64,000 nt of DNA from Pseudomonas shirazensis (GCF_014268785.2 NZ_JABWRD020000001.1:1563001-1627000); one strand, 5' to 3'. Positions 30,782 to 39,082 are shown, numbered from the stretch's first letter. Notes: a model not told the origin generated them from the sequence alone. Translations and numbers: made by a program.

Positions 30782-31285
30782 ATGAACCCATCAATCGACT
30801 TGGAGGCAGCGAAAGCTGCCTTCTTCTCCTCTGGCGGCCAGCTTGTCGTGCTGGAGGGATTCACCTACCAACCTTTTCGGCAGCGCAAGCACCCTGAGCC
30901 GAAGCCAAAGCGATCCAGCCCGCGGCACGAGAAGGCGCTGAACAAGCAGAAGGCTGTGGCCAGGGAGCGCGCCGCCAAGGTCGCAGAGCTGGCCAAGACC
31001 ATGAGCTGCGGCGAGGTGGCAGAGCTGCTGGGCACGACCAAAGGCGCCATGTGGGGTATCGCCGCGAGGGAGGGCTTCAAGTTCTTCTCGCCTCCCAAGA
31101 AGGTCAAGCCAGAGAAGGCAGTGATTGACCAGGCCGAGGCCGACCGGCGAACCGCCGATCAGATCATCGCCCTTCGTGATACCGGCGCCTCCCGCTGCCG
31201 GGTCACTGCCCAGCTCGGAATCGGCGACCGAAAGCTGCAGCGGATCATCGCCGCTTTCGACATCGACTTTCCGCTCAAGCGATGA
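30782..31285 (+). CDS. Putative DNA-binding protein with two helix-turn-helix segments
   Basis: 167 residues. Basic linker (PKPKRSSPRHEKALNKQK), then a helix-turn-helix-like AKTMSCGEVAELLGTTKGAM and a second one near the C-terminus (ALRDTGASRCRVTAQLGIGD). Probably a small regulator of the early left region. No named family. Confidence 0.68.
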   Translation: MNPSIDLEAAKAAFFSSGGQLVVLEGFTYQPFRQRKHPEPKPKRSSPRHEKALNKQKAVARERAAKVAELAKTMSCGEVAELLGTTKGAMWGIAAREGFKFFSPPKKVKPEKAVIDQAEADRRTADQIIALRDTGASRCRVTAQLGIGDRKLQRIIAAFDIDFPLKR

Positions 31286-31298
31286 CGGGGGGTAGCGA

Positions 31299-31493
31299 AT
31301 GAGTGATCAAGGCGAACATCCCAGCGTTTACTACGATGGCCGCCAGTGCCGGCGCAACGGCGCAAGCAAGCTGGCAAGCCCCTTCAGCCCCACCACATTC
31401 CACGGCGCCTGGTTCTTGGCCGGCTGGAATGACATGGATCTCGAGATTGAGCAGAAAAATCCGAAGCGCGCTGCAAAGAACAAGGCGGCGTGA
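31299..31493 (+). CDS. Small RMF/CrpP-like protein
   Basis: 64 residues with GGGGGG upstream of the ATG. The pattern YYDGRQCRRNGASKLASPFS followed by AWFLAGWND matches the ribosome modulation factor layout (G-x-x-x-x-x-x-G, S/C-P-F/Y, W-x-x-G-W). The plasmid/phage CrpP proteins are related. It might bind ribosomes or act otherwise. Family match is by pattern only. Confidence 0.68.
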   Translation: MSDQGEHPSVYYDGRQCRRNGASKLASPFSPTTFHGAWFLAGWNDMDLEIEQKNPKRAAKNKAA

Positions 31494-31534
31494 GCACCTG
31501 AGTATTCCCCCAAGTGGCCTGCAGGAGGTCGAGC

Positions 31535-31882
31535 ATGGCAACCCCATTCGATGCGTCGGCGCGAAAGCCGGTGCGCAAGCTGTACATCACCCGCAGCGGC
31601 GGCCAGTACCGGCCTGATGATGTGGCCCTGGCCTTTGCGCTGAGCCTGAAGTTTCACGACAGCGCCGATGAGCTGCGCAAGCTGGCCCGGCGTCTCGTCG
31701 ACAAGGTCTGCCTGGAGCATCAGCCGAACCTGAAACGCCTATCCCGCGAGCCTGACGACGCCAAGGTGTTCGACGCCGCGCTCAAGATCATCAACCGGGT
31801 GTGCGACCTGCTCGACATCGGGCCGGGCACCCGCTTTGTGCGTAATGGAGAAGATGATGGCTCTGACGCAGCAGCAGCGTGA
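31535..31882 (+). CDS. Phage early protein, unknown
   Basis: 115 residues with AGGAGG before the ATG. Basic N-terminus, then helical (ADELRKLARRLVDKVCLEHQ and KIINRVCDLLDIG). The acidic Ala-rich end overlaps the next gene by 26 nt. No family recognised. Confidence 0.7.
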   Translation: MATPFDASARKPVRKLYITRSGGQYRPDDVALAFALSLKFHDSADELRKLARRLVDKVCLEHQPNLKRLSREPDDAKVFDAALKIINRVCDLLDIGPGTRFVRNGEDDGSDAAAA

Positions 31883-32168
31883 CGAGAAGCGCCGCGCCAA
31901 GGCCGAGCGCCTGCAGGAAGAAGACCTGCGCTTGAAGGTTCGACCAGGGACTAAACTGGCCCTGCTGGAACTGATGGAGTGGGCTGGGATAGAGGAACAG
32001 GGAGAGGCGATGACGCTGATGATCCACCACTTGCATGGGCTGGGCCCGGGCGGCGCGCTGCCGCTGCTGGAACCTCCGCGCCACGAAATCATAGTTTCAC
32101 CTGCTGTGGCGCGAAAGCTTGCGAACTTTAGGGCGCGCGAGGCGCTGAGAATCGAGCTGGCAGACTAA
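31857..32168 (+). CDS. Small phage protein, possibly DNA-binding
   Basis: 103 residues; the ATG at 31857 has GGAG at 6 nt, and 31845 and 31854 are alternatives. A basic, Gln/Lys-rich start (QQQRDEKRRAKAERLQEEDL) and a LKVRPGTKLALLELMEWAGI segment reminiscent of ribbon-helix-helix proteins. The 3' part includes GTGGCGCG half-sites (32077-32113). Stop overlaps the convergent gene by 4 nt. Confidence 0.65.
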   Translation: MALTQQQRDEKRRAKAERLQEEDLRLKVRPGTKLALLELMEWAGIEEQGEAMTLMIHHLHGLGPGGALPLLEPPRHEIIVSPAVARKLANFRAREALRIELAD

Positions 32169-32386
32169 ATCTTGCCATCCTCAATAAGCTTCTCAACCGC
32201 TGCGATCACTCCTTCCTTGGCCTCGGCTTGCGATTCCCAAGGTCCTTCGACGGTATGCAGCACCTCAAGCGAACCAGGTTTTACTATGTGGAAATGCTTG
32301 ATAGTGCCGTCTTGAGGTCCATACGGCGCAGCATGTACTAGCACACCGTTGTGACTGATTTCGATTGCCCCGTCATTCTGGCTCAT
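32165..32386 (-). CDS. Small minus-strand gene, unknown
   Basis: 73 residues with GGGAG before the ATG at 32386. Beta-rich first half (AIEISHNGVLVHAAPYG), helical end (EGVIAAVEKLIEDGK). It runs against the early left operon, so it may be expressed separately. Function unknown. Confidence 0.7.
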   Translation of the reverse strand: MSQNDGAIEISHNGVLVHAAPYGPQDGTIKHFHIVKPGSLEVLHTVEGPWESQAEAKEGVIAAVEKLIEDGKI

Positions 32387-32498
32387 TCACTTCTCCCTAA
32401 CTCGGCCCCATGCCGGCCACCCGTAATACCCCATCCCAAACCAAATTGCCACCATGCCGCATCCGGCCACGGAGGGCGGCGCATGCATGGAGAAAGCC

Positions 32499-33050
32499 AT
32501 GAGCTACTTCTACAAGACCGAATCCCCAAAGGTCCTGGCCGCGGTGCGCGCCTGGGACGAAAAGAAAGCAGCCTGGCACGCCCAGCGCGAGAAGCTAGGC
32601 CATGTATTCGGCGCGGCCTCTTCGCCGAGGTACAGCGGAACCCGCAACTACGTGGGCGGCATCAAGCTCAGCGCCAGCCGCGAGCTGGATGTGCACTGGT
32701 GCAGACCCGATGAGTACGGTTACCGGTCATTGCGCCGCGCCGCCAAGCACGTCAAGGGCAGCGACAAGGAAGTGCGCGCCGCCGAGAAGGCGGAACACCA
32801 GCGGCTGCTGGATCTCTGGAAAGAGCACTGCCCCGACTCCATCGACCAAGACGAAATGTGGGAAGCCATGGGCGTCGAGCGCGGCGGCATCTGGCTCAGC
32901 GGCGGCGTGTGCTTCGAGTACAACGGCATCGTGTACCTCAACCTCGGCTCTCTGACCTCCACAGATGGCGTGGATGGTCTGGTTGAGGTAGTGAGCAGCG
33001 AGTACGAAGCGGCCCGCCAGCGCGTGCTCAACGCACGGAAAGCCGCCTGA
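32499..33050 (+). CDS. Phage early protein, unknown
   Basis: 183 residues from the ATG at 32499, 6 nt after GGAG (32487 is the alternative). Charged N-terminal helix region, then WCRPDEYGYRSLRRAAK and the end segment IVYLNLGSLTSTDGVDGL. Resembles conserved hypothetical proteins of Pseudomonas phages. No function known. Confidence 0.72.
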   Translation: MSYFYKTESPKVLAAVRAWDEKKAAWHAQREKLGHVFGAASSPRYSGTRNYVGGIKLSASRELDVHWCRPDEYGYRSLRRAAKHVKGSDKEVRAAEKAEHQRLLDLWKEHCPDSIDQDEMWEAMGVERGGIWLSGGVCFEYNGIVYLNLGSLTSTDGVDGLVEVVSSEYEAARQRVLNARKAA

Positions 33051-33075
33051 CCCTCCCGCGCTGGCCGCCAGCGGA

Positions 33076-33273
33076 TCAGCCTTTCCGGTGCACCTCTGGT
33101 GACCAAGCGCTGCTGAAGACGATGACCCCGAAGATCACCAGGTAAAGCCAGTGCTGGCTCGGGTACGAGAAAGATCCTACCTGGGCGACCACAAACACTG
33201 TTCCACCCACAACTAGACGCTGCCGGCGCGTGAATCGCTGTCTCAACGCTACCAGCTTACTTTTCCATCCCAT
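33076..33273 (-). CDS. Small minus-strand membrane protein, moron candidate
   Basis: 65 residues from the ATG at 33273 with GGGAG upstream. Basic first 20 residues (ALRQRFTRRQR), then two hydrophobic segments (VVGGTVFVVAQVG; HWLYLVIFGVIVF). Opposite to the early operon. Function unknown. Confidence 0.65.
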   Translation of the reverse strand: MGWKSKLVALRQRFTRRQRLVVGGTVFVVAQVGSFSYPSQHWLYLVIFGVIVFSSAWSPEVHRKG

Positions 33274-33372
33274 TACCACTCTCCCTGTTTGGTAAGCGGC
33301 GAAGCATATCACCAGAAGCGCTGCCCGCCAGCGCCTTCCCCTATTCAACGATAACGCCTCCCCGGCGAGTAC

Positions 33373-33786
33373 TCAGCGCGCCTGGCAAAGGCCGGTCAGA
33401 GCGCTCGACACTAGAAGGTCGCCGTAACCCCATACGATTGTGCCGACGACAGAAAGGACGAAGGCGCTAACAGTTGCGATCGTGAACGGCAATTTGACTC
33501 TCTTGAATACTTCAATCCCGTAGAGATCACCCATAAATTTTCCTTCAAGGTGGTCTCTCATACGCGTCGCATAGATTCCGACGATGACGGCCCCTATCGT
33601 CGTCAGAGAGCCACTTCTCTGGAACCAACTGGGAAGGGTTTGGCCGCTCGGAATAAGGCCTGGGATGAGTGCAAGCACCAGAACAGCGACTGATATAGCC
33701 AAGCTGATCCAGATCTTTACGAAGCACTTCCGCGCTTCGTCGTTGAAGGGCTTCAGCTTTTCGGCTGGGTATTCCTGATCAGTCAC
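33373..33786 (-). CDS. Minus-strand membrane protein, moron candidate
   Basis: 137 residues from a GTG at 33786 with GGGAG upstream (33816 is an alternative ATG). Four hydrophobic segments can be seen (near 23-42, 55-72, and two in the last 40 residues). AT-richer than the phage. Together with the gene at 33076 it forms a minus-strand pair of membrane proteins inside a plus-strand operon. Function unknown. Confidence 0.68.
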   Translation of the reverse strand: MTDQEYPAEKLKPFNDEARKCFVKIWISLAISVAVLVLALIPGLIPSGQTLPSWFQRSGSLTTIGAVIVGIYATRMRDHLEGKFMGDLYGIEVFKRVKLPFTIATVSAFVLSVVGTIVWGYGDLLVSSALTGLCQAR

Positions 33787-33859
33787 ATTCAACTCTCCCT
33801 GAAAACGGCGAATCATAGCCGCGAGATTTCCCCATGCCCACAGAAAACGCGGAGGCCGC

Positions 33860-34021
33860 ATGAAGCCCATCCCCCGCTCCTACTCCCGGCCCCGAGTCGG
33901 CATGCCCCGGTTCCAGCTCACAAATACGTGCGACGAGTGTGGCGGTAGTCGCGCCCACGGTAACCACAAGGCCTGCTCGAAGAAGCGACAGGCAAGGTAT
34001 CAATCGGAGAATCGAGCATGA
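33860..34021 (+). CDS. Small zinc-knuckle protein
   Basis: 53 residues with GGAGG before the ATG. TCDECGG and HKACSKKRQ give three Cys and a His for a zinc site; the tail is basic. Overlaps the next gene by 4 nt (ATGA). Similar tiny proteins occur in early regions of Pseudomonas phages. Confidence 0.78.
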   Translation: MKPIPRSYSRPRVGMPRFQLTNTCDECGGSRAHGNHKACSKKRQARYQSENRA

Positions 34022-34818
34022 GTAGTAACCAGATGGTCAGCGTGCCGCGCGATGAGCTTGAAGCTGCATGTCAGCGCTTCGCCAAGGCCCAAATCTTTGA
34101 TTTCTCCCGCAGGATGCGCGCCCTCCTTGCTCAGCCAGCCGATCAGCATCAGGGCGAGCCGGTGGGTGAGGTTGTAGCGTTCGGGAAAGGGCTGCACGAG
34201 ATAGCTTGGGCAGCCGGGCGGATGCCGAAGCTCGGCGCCAAGCTCTACACCAGCGCCGATCCTGCCGAGGTCGAGCGACTGCGCGACGAAAACCGGAGAC
34301 TGCGCGAAGTGATCAAGCACTCTGACGCGCAGATAATGCGGCAGAGTATGCGCATATCGAATCAGCGCGCCCAGCTGGCCAAGCGGGATGCGCCGCACCC
34401 TATCCGAGTGCTTGGGCAGGAGGCCTATTCAACGTTGGTAGGCATGGTCGAATTCTGCCTGAATAAGCGTGCCTGCCTGGGGATGGATGAGGGCTACAAG
34501 AACTTCCTCGACGAAGAAGACGAGCACGACTTCGTGAAAGAGCTGCGCACCTTTGTCGCCCTATCCGCCAGCGCAGAGCCGAGCGCACCGATCGCCTGGC
34601 ATGTCGGCGGCAATGGCTATGACCGGATCTGCTTCGAGAAGCCAGACGATCTACCGGGACGCCCTTGCATCCAGGCCATCCACGACCAGCGCCAGCTGAT
34701 TGACCTGCTCAAGCGCTACGACCTGCGCGACGAAGATGTGCCGCCCGATGAGCGGGGACACGGCATCCCGGGCACATCACTTCAGCGCCTGAACGCCCTG
34801 GCCAACGAGGGCGAGTAA
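34018..34818 (+). CDS. Ea22-like early phage protein
   Basis: 266 residues. The N-terminal half has VGEVVAFGKGLHEIAWAA and a coiled coil (EVERLRDENRRLREVIK), a mix typical of the variable Ea22-like family. The C-terminal half has HVGGNGYDRICFEKPDD. Accessory phage gene with no defined function. ATGA-coupled to the preceding gene. Confidence 0.65.
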   Translation: MSSNQMVSVPRDELEAACQRFAKAQIFDFSRRMRALLAQPADQHQGEPVGEVVAFGKGLHEIAWAAGRMPKLGAKLYTSADPAEVERLRDENRRLREVIKHSDAQIMRQSMRISNQRAQLAKRDAPHPIRVLGQEAYSTLVGMVEFCLNKRACLGMDEGYKNFLDEEDEHDFVKELRTFVALSASAEPSAPIAWHVGGNGYDRICFEKPDDLPGRPCIQAIHDQRQLIDLLKRYDLRDEDVPPDERGHGIPGTSLQRLNALANEGE

Positions 34819-34875
34819 GCGACGCGCCGCAAAGAGCACATCTGTACTCCACCCAGCTGTAACCCCTCTCCCCCT

Positions 34876-35175
34876 CTATTTCGATGCGGCGAGGCGGTCA
34901 GCTGCAGGAACACCTTCAGTTGCTATTCGGCGAGCAAGCCCCACGCCCCAGGCCAGTGCTCTGGTCATCGACTCGCCTGGACGGGAGTCGAAAGCCTCTT
35001 CGTGAAGGGCCATCCCGCTAGGTGCATAAATACCGATGAACATTTGCGTTTGTCCAGTCCGGGAGAGTCGGACTTGAACATCTACGTGCGTCCCATCGTC
35101 GAGCGTCTCGTCGTGGGTGCGGTGGTGAAGTGTAGGGTCGGCCCATTTCCAGAAAATGTCTCCACGAACTCTCAT
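34876..35175 (-). CDS. Minus-strand small protein, unknown
   Basis: 99 residues. Beta-rich (HVDVQVRLSRTGQTQMFIGI), ending in Ala-rich helices. The adjoining 35176-35333 is AT-rich and probably holds promoters for this gene, with candidates such as TTGATT followed by TTATCT, but none is strong. Function unknown. Confidence 0.68.
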   Translation of the reverse strand: MRVRGDIFWKWADPTLHHRTHDETLDDGTHVDVQVRLSRTGQTQMFIGIYAPSGMALHEEAFDSRPGESMTRALAWGVGLARRIATEGVPAADRLAASK

Positions 35176-35333
35176 CTCACCGTCCTTCGGTTATTGTCCT
35201 GTTGAAAGGTAAAAGATAACGCACAAAAGTTTGCAATCAAGTCATTCGGCGCACTGGATCTGTGCAACTGACGACCGGGACGATAAGTTGTACAAGTTTA
35301 TTATCTTGTATAGTAATTAACCGAAAGCTGTGC

Positions 35334-35546
35334 TTAAGAGCGACCTTTATCCGCTTCGGTTTTTTGCTCCAGTGACTCGGCGAATTCGATCCATTGTTCG
35401 AACGCCGCGCGGTGCGCAGCGCAGGCGGCGCGCCACTCTGGGCCACCCAGGCGACCATAAGCGACCTGGTTCATAGTGGTGCTAGTGAGCGAATCTAGTT
35501 CTCGCAACAGCTTATAAGCTCGGTAGCGCCTTTCGATATCCGGCAT
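35334..35546 (-). CDS. Small conserved-type phage protein, unknown
   Basis: 70 residues from the ATG at 35546 with GGGGAG upstream. Begins MPDIERRYRAYKLLRELDSL and is basic and helical. It resembles short hypothetical proteins repeatedly found in Pseudomonas prophages. Divergent from the following plus-strand block. Confidence 0.7.
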   Translation of the reverse strand: MPDIERRYRAYKLLRELDSLTSTTMNQVAYGRLGGPEWRAACAAHRAAFEQWIEFAESLEQKTEADKGRS

Positions 35547-35676
35547 GTTCCGTCTCCCCAACTTTTGCACTGCAAGACAGAGCCTTTTTCCAGGCTTCTG
35601 CCCGATGGACCTGCCGGAATAGCACTTATCCCATCCTAATTTTGATTGTCCGCTGAATGGCGGCTAAGGAATCGTC

Positions 35677-36003
35677 ATGCCTGAAGAAATCAAGCTGATC
35701 CAATGGGCGCCGGTGGTGCGCGACGAAAATGGGATGTTTCAACACCCCGACCTTCCCGACTTCGACGAGGGTGACGGCGACAACTGCAAGGCCTGGATTG
35801 CCGAGCAGGGCCTGCAGGTTTGCATGGTCAGCCTGGAATACGCCGATGAGGCGATTGCCAGCCGGTACTTCGAAAGCCATGACCCAAATTGCAGCTATTG
35901 GGAGCCAGAGCGACCTACTGGCGGCGACTGGTTCTGTCTGGCCATCCACGACACCGACGACGGCCCTGTCTGCTGGTGGGCTCGCCGCGAGGCGAAGCCA
36001 TGA
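35677..36003 (+). CDS. Early phage protein, unknown
   Basis: 108 residues with AAGGA before the ATG. Acidic and aromatic (DFDEGDGDNCKAWI; YWEPERPTGGDWFCLAIHD). Six Trp. Overlaps the next gene by 4 nt. No family recognised. Confidence 0.72.
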   Translation: MPEEIKLIQWAPVVRDENGMFQHPDLPDFDEGDGDNCKAWIAEQGLQVCMVSLEYADEAIASRYFESHDPNCSYWEPERPTGGDWFCLAIHDTDDGPVCWWARREAKP

Positions 36004-36209
36004 AGCGCCACCTGGTCTTTATGGGCGCCATGATTGGCGCCTTCGCCTTGGTTCAGGTCTTCTGCGTGGGCATGTTCGTCGGTCGCGAAACCAAGGTCTG
36101 CCAGCTGCAGGCCGGCAACGAGCGCCAGCTCTCCCCGCACGAAAAAGATTCAGGACCTACACCCGCACTTGCGCCTGGGCGCTGGATTGATGAGAGGTAT
36201 GAGCTGTGA
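36000..36209 (+). CDS. Small single-span protein
   Basis: 69 residues from the ATG overlapping the previous stop. One N-terminal hydrophobic segment (FMGAMIGAFALVQVFCVGMF), then a charged region with ETKVCQLQAGNERQL. Coupled to the next gene by GTGA. Function unknown. Confidence 0.68.
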   Translation: MKRHLVFMGAMIGAFALVQVFCVGMFVGRETKVCQLQAGNERQLSPHEKDSGPTPALAPGRWIDERYEL

Positions 36210-36457
36210 GCAGACAACGCGATACGCCGGTGCCAGACGCAGGCACTGGAATGCTGCACAGGCAGAAATGGGGATTGCCATCGGAGATTTACCCCTGCCC
36301 TTCACATACAGGTGACAACTGCAGCATGTGTGCCGGGACGGGCTATCGATCAGTGTGCACCTCGACAGCCTGCCACGAGCACGGTTGCCAAGGTGGTGGA
36401 TGCTCGAGCAGCGCTGAAAGGTATCGCTCTCAGCAGGCCCACAAGGAGGAACCATGA
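36206..36457 (+). CDS. Small Cys-rich protein, probable zinc binder
   Basis: 83 residues from a GTG overlapping the previous stop. Eight or so Cys: CPSHTGDNCSMCAGTGYRS and later TACHEHGCQGGGC. Compact, likely metal-binding. Function unknown. Overlaps the next tiny gene by 4 nt. Confidence 0.68.
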   Translation: MSRQRDTPVPDAGTGMLHRQKWGLPSEIYPCPSHTGDNCSMCAGTGYRSVCTSTACHEHGCQGGGCSSSAERYRSQQAHKEEP

Positions 36458-36555
36458 CCGACCTGATCGTACCGAAGACCTGCACCTGCCCATCCGGCGA
36501 CGGCTCACTGCGCTGGCCGTGCCCGGTTCATCAGCCAGATGAGAGCCAGCCATGA
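36454..36555 (+). CDS. Tiny Cys-containing protein
   Basis: 33 residues, starting MTDLIVPKTCTCPSGDGS and ending at 36555. Three Cys and a His (PCPVHQ) could bind zinc. ATGA overlaps at both ends tie it into the chain of small genes leading to the methyltransferase. Confidence 0.58.
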   Translation: MTDLIVPKTCTCPSGDGSLRWPCPVHQPDESQP

Positions 36556-37031
36556 GTGCTGCCGCCAAGGTGCTCGACCCCTGCAGCGCCAGCCGCATGA
36601 TGTGGTTCGACAAGCAAGACCAGCGCGCTTTGTTCGGCGACATCCGCGATGAGGAACACCTGCTCTGCGACGGCCGCGTGCTAAAGGTGGAGCCCGACGT
36701 GCTGATGGACTTTCGCCAGCTGCCCTTCGAGGACTCGACCTTTCGGCTGGTCGTGTTCGATCCGCCGCACCTCACCCGGGCCGGCGTCGATAGCTGGATG
36801 CGCGCCAAGTATGGGGTGCTCACCAGCGACTGGCGGGAGGACATCCGGCAGGGCTTCGCTGAGTGCTTCCGCGTGCTTGAGCCCGAAGGCATCCTAATTT
36901 TCAAGTGGGCCGAAGCCCAGGTGCTGGTCAGTGAGCTGCTTGCCCTGACCAGTGAGAAACCTCTATTTGGCCACAAGTCCGGAAAGCGCGAGAAGACGCA
37001 CTGGATCACGTTCATGAAACGCCCCGCCTAA
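36552..37031 (+). CDS. SAM-dependent methyltransferase
   Basis: 159 residues. A motif I-like LDPCSASRMMWFD and FDPPHL (about residues 72-77) as motif IV fit a small class I methyltransferase of the adenine-N6 type (D-P-P-x). No target-recognition domain is visible. It may modify phage or host DNA, but RNA or protein targets are not excluded. Confidence 0.82.
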   Translation: MSAAAKVLDPCSASRMMWFDKQDQRALFGDIRDEEHLLCDGRVLKVEPDVLMDFRQLPFEDSTFRLVVFDPPHLTRAGVDSWMRAKYGVLTSDWREDIRQGFAECFRVLEPEGILIFKWAEAQVLVSELLALTSEKPLFGHKSGKREKTHWITFMKRPA

Positions 37032-37082
37032 CCCCTCCCCCTACTACTCAAGCCCGCCGACATGCGCGGGCGAGGATAACCT

Positions 37083-37583
37083 GTGCCTGAGAATACTGAA
37101 TACAGCATGTCGCCGGATGATGCGCTGATCATCGCCGGCATTGGCCAGCACGGCCTGAGCATGCGCCGAACGATGATTCAAGCCGTAGTGGATCAGCACG
37201 GAACCGCGAGGCTGGCAGAGATGTTCGCCCAGTTCATCGGCATGGCCAATTCTGTCGCAGCTAACTGCGCCGAGATGAGCGACACCGTGCTCATCAATGA
37301 ATGCGGCGTCCACCCCGACAAGTTCGACAGCGTGAACCTGCCGACCATCTTCGGGGCCTGCCAAGGCGTGCAGATCGCTGGTAAGTGCGATCCCGCTGGG
37401 GCGTGTCATGGCTGCGCTTACCGGCTTGGCTCCATCGCAAATCAGTCGCCCATCACCACCAGCGATGCCGAGTTCATGGCGCATGACCGCAAGGGTTTCA
37501 TGTGCCACGCCGACCTCGATGAGCGCGGCGAGCCTCTTCGCGTATGCGTGGGGCACGCGAAAGCAGCTCGCGCATCCAGCTGA
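37083..37583 (+). CDS. Phage protein with cysteine cluster, unknown
   Basis: 166 residues from a GTG. Helical N-terminal half, then a Cys cluster (ACQG ... KCDPAGACHGCAYRLG, plus MCHAD and VCVG) likely to bind zinc. Upstream 37032-37082 contains a hairpin (CCCGC/GCGGG). Such proteins precede integrases in Pseudomonas prophages. Function unknown. Confidence 0.72.
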   Translation: MPENTEYSMSPDDALIIAGIGQHGLSMRRTMIQAVVDQHGTARLAEMFAQFIGMANSVAANCAEMSDTVLINECGVHPDKFDSVNLPTIFGACQGVQIAGKCDPAGACHGCAYRLGSIANQSPITTSDAEFMAHDRKGFMCHADLDERGEPLRVCVGHAKAARASS

Positions 37584-37620
37584 CCACCAACCTGCCGCCA
37601 CCGGCGGCGTGGAGACCTAC

Positions 37621-38025
37621 ATGGCAAACGCCAGCGCGGCACCGGCCGCACGCATTCTGCCGCGCGTCATTCGCGCCGGCGAAGCCCCCAACTACCTCGG
37701 CATGTGCCGTGCGGAGTTCAACAAAACCGTCCGGCCTTACGTGAGCGAGTTCCCGATCGGTGAGCGCGGCATCGGCTTTGATCGTGAGGAGCTCGACGCC
37801 TGGGTCAACGACTACATCCAGTCCATGGCAATTGCGAAAGAAGGCGCTCAGGGACGACAATCGCCCGGCAGCGAGCGCCCATCAGGAGATAAGGGATGGC
37901 GCGAAAGACAATCACAGGCCTCTCCCAGCGTAACGGGATCTGGCACATCGACAAGAAGGTCAACGGAGAAAGAATTTACGAGAGCACTGGAGTTGGTGAC
38001 CGGGCGGAAGCGGAAAAGTACCTGA
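37621..38025 (+). CDS. Putative excisionase / AlpA-like DNA-binding protein
   Basis: 134 residues from the ATG at 37621, 6 nt after GGAG. The core RVIRAGEAPNYLGMCRAEFN followed by FDREELDAWVNDYI is the winged-helix pattern of excisionases and AlpA-like proteins. The 3' end overlaps the integrase gene by 130 nt in another frame, an unusually long overlap. It should bind att sites to promote excision. Confidence 0.75.
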   Translation: MANASAAPAARILPRVIRAGEAPNYLGMCRAEFNKTVRPYVSEFPIGERGIGFDREELDAWVNDYIQSMAIAKEGAQGRQSPGSERPSGDKGWRERQSQASPSVTGSGTSTRRSTEKEFTRALELVTGRKRKST

Positions 38026-39074
38026 TCCACCGGTTGGAGCAGATCCGCCAGCGCAAGGTGTATGGCATACGGCAGGTCAGGACATTTCGCGAGGCGGCGA
38101 CACGGTATCTGCTCGAGCACAAGGATCAGCCATCGATAAAGCTGACCGCATTGTGCCTACAGCAGCTTGACCCTTACCTGGGCCACCTACCGTTGACGCA
38201 CATCGACGACCAGGCTCTCGCAGGGTTCATTAGGGATAGGCAAACCGACAGGACGCTGCCTGACGGCAGGATCAGCAAGGCTGTCAGCAACAGAACCGTG
38301 AATATCGCCATTGAGCGCGTGATTCGCGTCCTGTCGCTGGCTTGCCGTAAGTGGCGGGATGAGGAGCGCAGGCCCTGGCTCGACAGCATTCCGCTGCTGG
38401 CCAAGCTGGAGGAGAAGAGATCAAGCCGAAAGCCCTACCCGTTGTCATGGGATGAGCAATCGATCCTCTTCGGGGAGTTGCCGGACCACTTGCACAAGAT
38501 GGCCCTGTTCAAGGTGAACACTGGCTGCCGTGAGCAGGAGGTCTGCAAGTTGAGGTGGGACTGGGAGATTCTGGTGCCGGAGCTTGGCACCAGTGTTTTT
38601 CTGATCCCGGCCGACTTTGGCGGCCGACATGAGAACTCAGGCGTAAAGAACAGGGATGAGCGCCTGGTGGTGCTGAACAGCGTGGCGAAGTCGATCATCG
38701 ACAGGCAGCGCGGGATCAGCCGGGAGTGGGTATTCCCGTACAACGACACAGGGATGCACCGGATGAACGATTCGGCCTGGAAGAAAGCGAGGGTGCGCGC
38801 GGCGAAGCTCTGGCAGGAGCAACACTTGCGGCCGGCCCACCCTGGATTCGCTTCCATCAGGATTCACGACCTGAAGCATACCTTTGGCAGGCGCTTAAAG
38901 GCAGCGGGTGTAACAGAGGAGGATCGGAAGTCCCTACTTGGCCACAAGAACGGGAGCGTGACCAGTCACTACTCAGGCGCTGAGCTTGGGCAGTTGATAG
39001 AGGCGGCAAACAAGGTTTCAGCAACGGACTCGCGTGGGCCGGTGCTCACGATTCTGAAAAGGAGGCAGGCTTGA
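37896..39074 (+). CDS. int: Tyrosine-family integrase
   Basis: 392 residues. N-terminal arm-binding domain (about 1-60), core-binding domain and catalytic domain. Arg212 in TGCREQEV, HDLKHTF (His324-Lys327), LLGHKNGSV and Tyr359 in HYSGA form the active site. The second Arg of the usual H-x-x-R is Lys here, a known tolerated variant in some integrases. It ends 79 bases before the tRNA-Pro 3' end. Confidence 0.93.
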   Translation: MARKTITGLSQRNGIWHIDKKVNGERIYESTGVGDRAEAEKYLIHRLEQIRQRKVYGIRQVRTFREAATRYLLEHKDQPSIKLTALCLQQLDPYLGHLPLTHIDDQALAGFIRDRQTDRTLPDGRISKAVSNRTVNIAIERVIRVLSLACRKWRDEERRPWLDSIPLLAKLEEKRSSRKPYPLSWDEQSILFGELPDHLHKMALFKVNTGCREQEVCKLRWDWEILVPELGTSVFLIPADFGGRHENSGVKNRDERLVVLNSVAKSIIDRQRGISREWVFPYNDTGMHRMNDSAWKKARVRAAKLWQEQHLRPAHPGFASIRIHDLKHTFGRRLKAAGVTEEDRKSLLGHKNGSVTSHYSGAELGQLIEAANKVSATDSRGPVLTILKRRQA

Positions 39075-39082
39075 AAATGGAG

